Origin: Salinactinospora qingdaonensis
GTDB lineage: Bacteria > Actinomycetota > Actinomycetes > Streptosporangiales > Streptosporangiaceae
Direction: 5' to 3'
Assembly (NCBI RefSeq): GCF_039539445.1
Contig: NZ_BAABDD010000010.1
Location: forward strand, 62,001-126,000
DNA length: 64,000 bases
Below, one piece after another: positions 33,836 through 41,116 of the stretch; position 1 is the stretch's first letter; the number at the start of each line of letters is the position of its first letter. A model generated the notes under the pieces. It worked only from the letters and a program-made list of their open reading frames with translations. It searched no databases and had not been told where the DNA came from. The position numbers and the translations under genes are program-made.

Positions 33836-34636
33836 GTGCGCATCGCGAGATTCTCGTCGGGTGACGACGTCGGGTTCGGTCTGGTCGAGGTCGACGAGGA
33901 GGCCGGGGAACAGTTCGTATCCCGGATCACCGGACATCCGCTGCTCGGCCAAATCCAGCTTGCCGGCGAGCGCGCCAAGCTGGCCGACGTGCGGCTGCTT
34001 TCGCCGGTGTTGCCCAGCAAGGTCGTGTGCATCGGCAAGAACTACGCCGACCACGTGGCTGAGATGGCCGACGTCACCGGTGGGGCCACCGAGCAGCCGG
34101 TGGTCTTCCTCAAACCCTCCACCGCGGTCAACGGCCCGAACGATCCCGTTTTCTACCCGCCCATCTCCGAGCGGGTCGACTACGAGGGCGAGCTGGTCAT
34201 CGTCATCGGTCGAGTGTGTCGTGAGGTGCCGCGCGAGCGCGTCGCCGACGTCATCTTCGGCTACACGGTCGGCAACGACATCACAGCGCGCGATCTGCAA
34301 CGCCAAGACGGGCAGTGGACCAGGGCCAAGGGCTTCGACTCCTTCTGCCCCATCGGCCCCTGGATCGAGACCGGACTCACCCTCCAAGAAGCCGGTGACC
34401 TGCGTATCACCACCAGGGTCGACGGCGCGATCCGCCAGGACGACCGGACGTCGCACCTGCTCCACGACATCCCAGCGCTCATCTCCTACATCACCTCGTT
34501 CATGACCCTGCTGCCCGGTGACGTCGTTCTCACCGGCACGCCCTCCGGCGTCGGGCCGGTGGAGGTCGGCCAGCAGGTCAGTGTCGCCATCGAGCGCATC
34601 GGTGAGATCGACAACAGGGTGGTCGCCCGCGAGTAG
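33836..34636 (+). CDS. Fumarylacetoacetate hydrolase family protein
   Basis: The 266-residue protein matches the FAH C-terminal family: CIGKNYADHVAEM, YEGELVIVIGR (metal-binding glutamates), GYTVGNDITARDLQ and LTGTPSGVGP. Family members hydrolyse or decarboxylate oxo-acids; the substrate here is unknown. It lies 136 nt before gltX, a pairing common in actinobacteria. The start is GTG 33836, preceded by AAGGTGAGG. Confidence 0.9.
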   Translation: MRIARFSSGDDVGFGLVEVDEEAGEQFVSRITGHPLLGQIQLAGERAKLADVRLLSPVLPSKVVCIGKNYADHVAEMADVTGGATEQPVVFLKPSTAVNGPNDPVFYPPISERVDYEGELVIVIGRVCREVPRERVADVIFGYTVGNDITARDLQRQDGQWTRAKGFDSFCPIGPWIETGLTLQEAGDLRITTRVDGAIRQDDRTSHLLHDIPALISYITSFMTLLPGDVVLTGTPSGVGPVEVGQQVSVAIERIGEIDNRVVARE

Positions 34637-34760
34637 TCCCCCCGGGGGCGCCGGCCCCGTGGCGGCCGTGGCGCGGTGCCCCGGGCCGTTGCCGGTACCC
34701 GCGGGGCGGCTCGGGCCCGAGCGGGGACTGTTGTGGCCGCTGGCCCTCGGGCGCGGCCAG

Positions 34761-34766
34761 TAGGCT
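34761..34766 (+). promoter_or_regulatory. -10 box TAGGCT, leaderless start of gltX
   Basis: TAGGCT ends 6 nt before GTG 34773 and no Shine-Dalgarno lies between. Confidence 0.45.
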
Positions 34767-34772
34767 ACAGGC

Positions 34773-36224
34773 GTGGCTGATAATCCGATCCGTACCCGAT
34801 TCGCCCCCTCGCCGACCGGTATGTTCCACGTCGGCGGTGCCCGCTCTGCCCTGTTCAATTGGGCCCTTGCCCGGCAGAGCCCCGAGGGCAGGTTCGTCCT
34901 GCGTATTGAGGACACCGACACCGCGCGTAACAGGCCGGAATGGACCGAGGGCATCATCCGGGCGCTGGCCTGGCTGGGTATCGAGGAGGGCGACCCGCAC
35001 TTTGAGGGGCCCTACTTTCAGTCGGCCTACGCCGAGCAACACCGCCAGACCGCTGAGCAGCTCTACAAGGAGGGCAACGCCTACTACTGCGACTGCACCC
35101 GCGAGCAGGTCCAGCAACGGCGTGACGACCCGCATCTGGGCTATGACGGCTTCTGTCGGGATCGTGGCCTGGAGCCGGCTGAAGGCCGCGCCCTGCGCTT
35201 CCGCGTTCCCGAAGGCGGGCCCACCGTCGTCGATGACCTGATCCGCGGCCGGGTGGAGTTCGACCACGACGCCATCGAGGATTTCGTGATCGCTCGGGGG
35301 GATGGCTCGCCGCTGTTCGTGCTGGCCAACGTGGTCGACGACGTCGAGATGAGGATCAACCAGGTGATCCGTGGGGAGGAGCACCTGTCCAACACCCCTA
35401 AACAGCAGTTGCTGTGGCAGGCGTTGGGCCAGCACCCTCCCGCATGGGCGCACCTGCCCGTCATCGTCAACGAGAAGCGCCAGAAGCTGTCCAAGCGCCG
35501 CGACAAGGTCGCGCTGGAGAGCTACCAGGACGAGGGCTACCTGCCTGAGGCCATGGTCAACTACCTGATGCTGCTGGGGTGGGGGCCAGGCGGCGACCGC
35601 GAGATCATGCCTTGGGAGGAGATGGAGCCGCTTTTTCGGATCTCCGACGTCAACAGCTCCAGCGCCTTCTTCGACGAGAAGAAGCTGCGGGCGTTCAACG
35701 GCGAGTACATCCGCGCGCTGAGCGTCGCCGAGTTCGTGCGGCGCTGCCAACCGTGGCTGGAGCCCGAGGTCGCGCCGTGGCCGGCCGAGAACTTCGACCC
35801 CGATCTGTTCGCCGCCATCGCTCCGCTGGCGCAGAGCCGGGTGGCCGTGCTCAGCGAGATCATCCCCAACGTGGATTTCCTCTTCCTCGACCGTCCCGTG
35901 CTCGACCAGCAAAGCTGGAACAAGGCGATGAAGCCCGGCGTGGGTGAGCATGTGCTCACCGCCGCCCTCGACGCCTTCGCCGATCCGCACCTGTCGTGGC
36001 GGGCCGCGGATCTGAAGGCGGTGCTGGAGGAGGTTGGCGCCCAGCAGGGGATGAAGCTGGGCAAGGCCCAGGCTCCGGTGCGGGTTGCCGTGACCGGCCG
36101 TACGGTGGGGCTGCCGCTGTTCGAGTCGCTGGAGTTGCTCGGCCGGGAGGCGGTCCAAGAGCGGTTGCGGGCGGCTCTGGCGCGGTTGGCTGCGGCCGAA
36201 ACCGCCGGTGACGCTCAAGAGTGA
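34773..36224 (+). CDS. gltX: Glutamyl-tRNA synthetase
   Basis: This class I synthetase charges tRNA-Glu and, in bacteria using GatCAB, also tRNA-Gln. The 483-residue protein has the HIGH-type motif in FAPSPTGMFHVGGARSALF and the KMSKS-type motif KLSKR at 238-242. It sits directly upstream of one tRNA-Gln and two tRNA-Glu genes, its own substrates. The start GTG 34773 gives the standard ADNPIRTRFAPSPTG opening. Confidence 0.96.
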   Translation: MADNPIRTRFAPSPTGMFHVGGARSALFNWALARQSPEGRFVLRIEDTDTARNRPEWTEGIIRALAWLGIEEGDPHFEGPYFQSAYAEQHRQTAEQLYKEGNAYYCDCTREQVQQRRDDPHLGYDGFCRDRGLEPAEGRALRFRVPEGGPTVVDDLIRGRVEFDHDAIEDFVIARGDGSPLFVLANVVDDVEMRINQVIRGEEHLSNTPKQQLLWQALGQHPPAWAHLPVIVNEKRQKLSKRRDKVALESYQDEGYLPEAMVNYLMLLGWGPGGDREIMPWEEMEPLFRISDVNSSSAFFDEKKLRAFNGEYIRALSVAEFVRRCQPWLEPEVAPWPAENFDPDLFAAIAPLAQSRVAVLSEIIPNVDFLFLDRPVLDQQSWNKAMKPGVGEHVLTAALDAFADPHLSWRAADLKAVLEEVGAQQGMKLGKAQAPVRVAVTGRTVGLPLFESLELLGREAVQERLRAALARLAAAETAGDAQE

Positions 36225-36372
36225 GGCGAGGGCGCGGCCGGGCGCGGGGCGGCGTTCGGCGGTCGCTGCCCCGGCCGCGTGTTTTTCGGTTCGCGAGCAC
36301 TCCGGATCTCCGCTAGAGTGAGGGCTGCGCCGACGGGAGCGGGTCCCACCGGGGCCAGCTCTTGACAAGCGT

Positions 36373-36444
36373 TGGGGTATGGTGTAATCGGCAGCACGAC
36401 TGATTCTGGTTCAGTTAGTCTAGGTTCGAGTCCTGGTACCCCAG
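36373..36444 (+). tRNA. tRNA-Gln (anticodon CTG)
   Basis: The 72-nt sequence folds as a cloverleaf: acceptor TGGGGTA with TACCCCA, anticodon stem CTGA/TCAG around loop TTCTGGT (anticodon CTG), and T-loop GGTTCGAGTCC. CCA is not encoded. It lies 148 nt after gltX. TAGAGT at 36314-36319 may be its -10 box. Confidence 0.95.
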
Positions 36445-36515
36445 CGGGTGAGATCCCGCCGGGAACCTCACTCGTCGGGTGGAACATTCGGGTCACCCGC
36501 TGGTTGTGTTGGCAG

Positions 36516-36591
36516 GCCCCCGTCGTCTAGTGGCCTAGGACGCCGCCCTCTCAAGGCGGTAACGGCGGTTCGAATCCGCTCGGGGGTACCA
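36516..36591 (+). tRNA. tRNA-Glu (anticodon CTC), copy 1
   Basis: The cloverleaf has acceptor GCCCCCG with CGGGGGT (first pair G-T), anticodon loop CTCTCAA (CTC) and T-arm GGTTCGAATCC. CCA is encoded at 36589-36591. It differs from copy 2 at only one base pair of the acceptor stem. Confidence 0.95.
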
Positions 36592-36685
36592 CCGCAAAGG
36601 CAGCACCCGAAGATGGGTCCGCTGCCGCTAGGCACGGCTACCGGTTTTCCCTTCAGGGGATCTGCGGTGGTTGGCCGACGGCGGT

Positions 36686-36691
36686 TACACT
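36686..36691 (+). promoter_or_regulatory. -10 box TACACT ahead of the second tRNA-Glu
   Basis: TACACT ends 18 nt before the tRNA, a spacing that fits a short leader. No good -35 box is seen, so read-through from copy 1 is also possible. Confidence 0.35.
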
Positions 36692-36709
36692 GAGTCCGGT
36701 ATTGCGCAA

Positions 36710-36785
36710 GCCCCTGTCGTCTAGTGGCCTAGGACGCCGCCCTCTCAAGGCGGTAACGGCGGTTCGAATCCGCTCAGGGGTACCA
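36710..36785 (+). tRNA. tRNA-Glu (anticodon CTC), copy 2
   Basis: The body is identical to copy 1. In the acceptor stem C-G pair 6 is replaced by T-A (GCCCCTG with CAGGGGT), a compensatory double change. CCA is encoded at 36783-36785. A terminator hairpin follows 6 nt later. Confidence 0.95.
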
Positions 36786-36791
36786 CAAGGG

Positions 36792-36821
36792 AGCGCCCTC
36801 ACCCAGCCGGGTGGGGGCGCT
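36792..36821 (+). terminator. Rho-independent terminator of the tRNA cluster
   Basis: A 13-bp stem (AGCGCCCTCACCC at 36792-36804 with GGGTGGGGGCGCT at 36809-36821, one T-G wobble), loop AGCC, then TTGTGTT. It is one of the few hairpins in this window with a partial T-tract. Confidence 0.8.
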
Positions 36822-36831
36822 TTGTGTTCTC

Positions 36832-37503
36832 CTAAGAGGTGTCGGCCGGGGGGTCGTCGGGAGCATGCGGGGCGGGGGGACCGAATCGCTGGGCTGAGAC
36901 GTCCTCTTGGGCGAGTCGGTGGAGTGCCAGCAGGGCCTGCTCCAGCAGCACCGTCATCGCGATGCCGAACTCCACCGCGTGTTCCCGGGAGTCCTCGGGG
37001 TCGATCCATTCCAGGTCCCGCACAGCAGCGGCCCGGGCGAGGTCGGCGTACTCGTGCAGCACCCTCCGCTCCACAGACAGGCCTAGGCGGTCGATGGTGG
37101 CTAGGGCCTGGGTGAGCCGGTGGCGGGAGGGGGCGTGGGGAGTCACCTGCCAGCCCAGCTCCTCTAGCAGTTCTTCGCTGACTCGTTGCGCCCGGTCCCA
37201 TGTGGGGTCCTCTTCAGGGACCGCGACGGTGGGCCCGATCTCGTAGAGGGCGAGGCCGAATAGCTTGTGCAGGCTGATCTCCTCGTCGTCGACGGCGTCG
37301 AGGATGTCGCGGATGCGCGCGAGTGGGAGGGCGCCGACCTCGCTGAGGGCGCGGATCAGCCGCAGCCGTTGGAGATGGCGCTGGGAGTAACTGGCCTGCG
37401 TCGCCGCGGTGGCTTCGCCTTTGGGGAGTAGTCCCTCGCGCAGGTAGTACTTGATCGTCGCGACCGGGACGCCGCTGTGCTGACTCAGTTCCGAGATTTT
37501 CAC
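36832..37503 (-). CDS. MerR-family transcriptional regulator
   Basis: The 223-residue protein has the MerR helix-turn-helix and wing at the N-terminus (MKISELSQHSGVPVATIKYY then LREGLLPKG). The C-terminal part (about 110-223) lacks an obvious metal-binding cysteine set and is mostly helical, so an organic ligand is more likely than a metal. It diverges from the DUF4188 gene, and a large dyad lies between them, consistent with control of both genes. Confidence 0.9.
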   Translation of the reverse strand: MKISELSQHSGVPVATIKYYLREGLLPKGEATAATQASYSQRHLQRLRLIRALSEVGALPLARIRDILDAVDDEEISLHKLFGLALYEIGPTVAVPEEDPTWDRAQRVSEELLEELGWQVTPHAPSRHRLTQALATIDRLGLSVERRVLHEYADLARAAAVRDLEWIDPEDSREHAVEFGIAMTVLLEQALLALHRLAQEDVSAQRFGPPAPHAPDDPPADTS

Positions 37504-37521
37504 CGCTCACCCCTTCCCAGC

Positions 37522-37573
37522 CCTATTAGATAGTTATACTCTCCAAAATTAGAGAGTGAAACTATCTAATAGG
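37522..37573. promoter_or_regulatory. 52-bp dyad operator between MerR and DUF4188 genes
   Basis: CCTATTAGATAGTT (37522-37535) is perfectly complementary to AACTATCTAATAGG (37560-37573). Inside, ACTCTC (37538-37543) pairs with GAGAGT (37552-37557), 8 bp apart, a MerR-sized site of 20 bp. TATACT at 37535-37540 can serve as the forward -10. The region is AT-rich in a GC-rich setting. Confidence 0.7.
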
Positions 37574-37665
37574 TGTGGTTTGAACGCCGATCTTTCGGCC
37601 ACGCGGGTCTTCGCGGCTCATTCGGCAGCGGCCCGGCCACCCCAGTCAGCAACAGGAGAGTTCCT

Positions 37666-38193
37666 ATGGCGACCATCCACCCTGACCGCATGACGGTCGA
37701 GCCCGAAGCCGGCTTCGTGGTGTTCATCATCGGCATGCGGATCAACACCTGGTACCGCATCGACAAGTGGTGGCGGGTCATCCGGGCGTTCCGCGCCATG
37801 TTCACAGAACTCACCGCTGAACCCGAGCGGGGCCTGCTGCACGCCAGAATCCTCACCGGCATCAACGGCGTCACCTCGGTGCAGTATTGGGAAAGCACCG
37901 ACAAGCTCCTGCGTTACGCCCATGACCGGCTGCACACCGCGGCCTGGCAGCAGTACTACCGGCTACTCGACGACGGCACCGTCGGCATCTGGCACGAAAC
38001 GTACCAGGTCGGCGCCGAGCGCGACACGAGCGCCCAGGGCTACGAGGCCATTTACAAGCAGATGCCTGCCTTCGGGCTCGGCGCCGCACTGGGGGTGCGC
38101 CCCCTGACCCGCCAGACTCGGCGCTCCAGCGACCGACTGGGCACGCCCCGATCCACAACCGAGCGCTCGCGCGCCGAACAGGTACCGGGGTAA
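37666..38193 (+). CDS. DUF4188 family protein
   Basis: The 175-residue protein matches DUF4188, sometimes described as monooxygenase-like: FVVFIIGMRINTWYRIDKWW, then TSVQYWESTDKLLRYAHD and GIWHETYQV. The fold appears to be ferredoxin-like, but no enzyme activity is established as far as I know. ATG 37666 has AGGAGAG (37654-37660) upstream. The divergent MerR gene and dyad suggest inducible control. Confidence 0.85.
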   Translation: MATIHPDRMTVEPEAGFVVFIIGMRINTWYRIDKWWRVIRAFRAMFTELTAEPERGLLHARILTGINGVTSVQYWESTDKLLRYAHDRLHTAAWQQYYRLLDDGTVGIWHETYQVGAERDTSAQGYEAIYKQMPAFGLGAALGVRPLTRQTRRSSDRLGTPRSTTERSRAEQVPG

Positions 38194-38333
38194 CAGCACC
38201 GCCGGCGGTCAGGGGGAGTGTCGGCGGCCACACCGTCCCAGCCCCATGGCGGAACCGGCGCCGAGCGCGCACACGTTGTCCCACCAAGAGGCGCACGCGA
38301 CGGTCACCTCGACCGGGACCCGGGAGCTCCACC

Positions 38334-39473
38334 ATGAGACGCCCTGCACCCATTCCCGCCCTCGCTGCCGTAGCGACGGCCCTCGCTTTGCTCGTCTCGG
38401 CTTGTTCCGGCGCGCCGGAACAAGCCGATCCCACTACTGAGCCGGGACGGCCGACCACGCCCTCCGCCCCGACCGGGGACACCGCCGAGACGGCTGCCCC
38501 GGCGGTCGCCGACGTGGCCACCGGCTTGGAGGTGCCGTGGGGAGTCGCTTTCCTGCCCAGCGGCGAGGCCCTGGTGAGCGAGCGCGATTCCACGCGCGTC
38601 GTGCGGGTGGCCCCCGGCGGCGCCGTCGAGGAGGTCGGCACGATCGAGGCCGCCGAGCCGGGCGGAGAAGGGGGACTGCTGGGGATCGCGGTGTCGCCGG
38701 ACTTCGCCCGCGACTCGTTGCTCTACGCCTACCTCACCGCCGACTCCGGCAACCGGATCGTGCGGATGAGCTACGCCCCGGCCACCGGGCTCGGCGAGCC
38801 GGAGGTGATCGTCGACGGCATCCCCGCGTCCTCGATCCACAACGGCGGGCGGATCGCCTTTGGCCCCGACGGCATGCTCTACGCTGCAACCGGCGACGCC
38901 GGCAGCGGAGCGCGCTCGCAGGACACCGACTCCCTGGCGGGCAAGATCTTGCGGATGACCCCCGAGGGGGAGCCCGCGGCGGGCAACCCGTTCGACAACC
39001 TCGTCTACAGCTATGGCCACCGCAACGTGCAGGGGTTGGCGTGGAGCCAGGACGGCACCATGTTCGCCACCGAGTTCGGCCAGAACACCTATGACGAGGT
39101 CAACCTCATCGAGCCGGGCAACAACTACGGCTGGCCCGAGGTCGAAGGGATGGGGCGGCGCCAAGAGTACGTCGATCCACTCCTCACGTGGCGCCCGGCG
39201 GAAGCCTCGCCCAGCGGTGCGGCGATCACCGCCGAGGCGCTGTGGGTGGCCTCGCTGCGCGGCGAGCGCCTGTGGCGGATACCGCTGACCGGCCGTGCCG
39301 ACGCTGTGCTGGGCACACCGGAGGCGCTCTTCGTCGGCGACTACGGCCGGCTGCGGGCCGTTGCCGCCGTGCCTGGGCAAGACACCCTATGGGTAAGCAC
39401 GAGCAACCGCGACGGCCGTGGCTCTCCCGCACAAGGCGACGATCGGCTCCTCAGCGTCGCCCCCACCGGTTAG
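38334..39473 (+). CDS. PQQ-dependent sugar dehydrogenase-like lipoprotein
   Basis: The 379-residue protein is a secreted lipoprotein: signal peptide with lipobox LVSAC (Cys24), a Thr/Pro-rich linker, and a GSDH-type beta-propeller (VPWGVAFLPSGEALVSER, GGEGGLLGIAVSPDF, HNGGRIAFGPDGMLY, YGHRNVQGLAW, each read as separate blades). Related enzymes oxidise aldoses with PQQ. No PQQ biosynthesis gene is in the window. The TAG stop (39471-39473) is the first triplet of the palindromic element copy C. Confidence 0.88.
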   Translation: MRRPAPIPALAAVATALALLVSACSGAPEQADPTTEPGRPTTPSAPTGDTAETAAPAVADVATGLEVPWGVAFLPSGEALVSERDSTRVVRVAPGGAVEEVGTIEAAEPGGEGGLLGIAVSPDFARDSLLYAYLTADSGNRIVRMSYAPATGLGEPEVIVDGIPASSIHNGGRIAFGPDGMLYAATGDAGSGARSQDTDSLAGKILRMTPEGEPAAGNPFDNLVYSYGHRNVQGLAWSQDGTMFATEFGQNTYDEVNLIEPGNNYGWPEVEGMGRRQEYVDPLLTWRPAEASPSGAAITAEALWVASLRGERLWRIPLTGRADAVLGTPEALFVGDYGRLRAVAAVPGQDTLWVSTSNRDGRGSPAQGDDRLLSVAPTG

Positions 39474-39658
39474 GTTCTGTTTTTCGGACGGTTGGGGGCG
39501 CTTCTCTGGGGGCGAGCGGGGGTGGTGTTGGCTCGTGTGTTGCGCGTCGCGGGGGCTTGGCGGTCTTGGCGGGTGGGCCGCAGGTGGGGGCTGGCTCTTT
39601 TCCGGGGGTGGAGAGGGTGCTGTTCGCTCGTGCCTCGATCGCTGCGCGATCTCGACAG
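39471..39658. repeat. Intergenic palindromic element, copy C
   Basis: It starts with TAGGTTCTGTTTTTCGG (39471-39487), the same edge as copy A, and ends with the core (39626-39658) in the opposite orientation to copies A, B and D. Between edge and core there are about 100 nt more than in copies A or B. I saw no matching second edge, so the copy may be incomplete. Confidence 0.7.
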
Positions 39659-39902
39659 CTTCAAGGGGGCGCCGTGGGGCTGGGAACCAGCGGAAACGAC
39701 GCGGAGGACCACCGGGGTGAGGTGAGGCCACTTCGACGCACGGTGCCGCCGCGCTCCAGAATCTCGCTAGGATCTCGCTCTTCCCGCGGGATGCGCCGCA
39801 CCCCAGAACCTCGCTGTCGCGCGCGATGTTGCTGTGGCGGCGGTCTTCGCGGGGAGGGTGGCAAAGGGCGCCCCGGAATGCGTTGAGCCGCGGCATCCAC
39901 CT

Positions 39903-39957
39903 CAGTCCGCCTGTTGCGGTACCCGCCTCCCCTTGACTCCAGTCCGCCTATTGCGGT
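39903..39957. repeat. Two 18-bp direct repeats, 37 bp apart
   Basis: CAGTCCGCCTGTTGCGGT (39903-39920) recurs as CAGTCCGCCTATTGCGGT (39940-39957) with one difference. They lie between element copies C and D in a 667-nt gap with no gene. CCGC and GCGG within each unit could form a small hairpin. Confidence 0.6.
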
Positions 39958-39990
39958 GTTCGTCCCACGTCGGCCCCAGCCCACCTCAGG

Positions 39991-40023
39991 CTGTCGAGAT
40001 CGCGCAGCGATCGAGGCACGAGC
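39991..40023. repeat. Palindromic element core, copy D
   Basis: These 33 bp are the exact reverse complement of 39626-39658. The core can fold on GATCGC-GCA-GCGATC. Together C and D make a long inverted repeat with 332 bp between the arms. No AGGTTCTG edge was found around copy D. Confidence 0.75.
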
Positions 40024-40140
40024 GACGGCAAACCCCGCCTGCTCTCCTCAGGCCAAAGCCACACCCCGCCTTGAACGGCCCTCTGCTCTGCGAGGGCGTG
40101 CCACAGTCGGCGGCTTGGGGCGGCCGGTGGGCCGCGCGTG

Positions 40141-40887
40141 CTATCCCCGCAGGGCGGTGGCCTGCTCCGTGCCGTGGATGGCCTCGCTGATCTTTTCGGC
40201 AGCCGCCGTGACCGCTTGGGCGTGCAGCCGTCCGGGGGAACGGGTGAGGCGGTCGGTGGGGCCCGACACGGACACGGCTGCGATCACTCGGCCGCCGGCT
40301 CCTGCGATCGGTGCCGAGACTGAGGCCACGCCCTGCTCGCGCTCGCCCACGCTTTGCGCCCAGCGCCGGCGGCGCACCTGCGCCAGAGTCGAGGAGGTGA
40401 AGTGGGCCCCGCGCAGCACGCGATGGACCCGTTCGGGATCTTCCCACGCCAGGAGCACTTGGGCGGCTGAGCCGGCGTTCATGGGCAGCTCACTGCCCAC
40501 GGGCACCGTGTCGCGGAGTCCACTGCTGCGTTCGGCCGCGGCCACGCAGACGCGGACGTTGCCCTGGCGCCGGTACAGTTGGGCGCTCTCCCCGGTCAGG
40601 TCGCGCAGTTGCAGCAGGACGGGGTGAGCGATCGTCAGCAGCCGATCCTCGCCGGTGGAGATGGACAGCTCGCCCAGCCGGGGGCCCAAAACGAACCGGC
40701 CTTGACTGTCGCGCGTGACCATGCGGTGGCGCTCCAGTGCGACGGCCAGCCGATGTGCGGTGGGCCGGGCCAGCCCGGTGATCTGCACGAGCCGGGCCAG
40801 CGAAGCGGGGCCGGCCTCGAGGGCGTCCAGGACGGACATGGTCTTATCCAGCACACCGACGCCACTGGATGGGTTAGAGTTGTCCAT
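40141..40887 (-). CDS. ndgR: IclR-family regulator NdgR
   Basis: NdgR controls leuCD and other amino-acid genes in Streptomyces. The 248-residue protein has the IclR helix-turn-helix (LARLVQITGLARPTAHRLAV) and the effector domain (GESAQLYRRQGNVRVCVAAA, SGLRDTVPVG, VSAPIAGAGGRVIAAVSVSG, each read separately). The similarity to remembered NdgR sequence is strong from MDNS to the C-terminus. The start at 40887 matches that opening. It diverges from leuC across a 229-nt gap that must contain both promoters. Confidence 0.93.
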   Translation of the reverse strand: MDNSNPSSGVGVLDKTMSVLDALEAGPASLARLVQITGLARPTAHRLAVALERHRMVTRDSQGRFVLGPRLGELSISTGEDRLLTIAHPVLLQLRDLTGESAQLYRRQGNVRVCVAAAERSSGLRDTVPVGSELPMNAGSAAQVLLAWEDPERVHRVLRGAHFTSSTLAQVRRRRWAQSVGEREQGVASVSAPIAGAGGRVIAAVSVSGPTDRLTRSPGRLHAQAVTAAAEKISEAIHGTEQATALRG

Positions 40888-41116
40888 GGCTTGATACTGC
40901 CGTCTCGCCATTTGGAACGCAAGTCGGCATGAGGTTGTATGGACCACCTCACCGCCGCCGCGAGGCGCGGCTGACAGCGTGGCGCCGCCGCGCGGCGTGG
41001 GAGCCGATCTCAAGCGATGGGCCCGCCGCGGCGAGCGACGAGGTGATCCACCGTGCCGGCACCGCTTGCACCAGAGCGCTCTTCACCATTGTTCAAGACG
41101 CGAGGAGGCGTCGCAT

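Noticed and set aside
36362..36367. TTGACA as a -35 box
   Set aside because: It lies 6 nt before the tRNA-Gln sequence, and the matching -10 position would fall inside the tRNA.
40888..41116. Leucine-rich leader peptide (attenuator) ahead of leuC
   Set aside because: Small frames in the leader contain no run of leucine codons, and no alternative hairpin pair was convincing.
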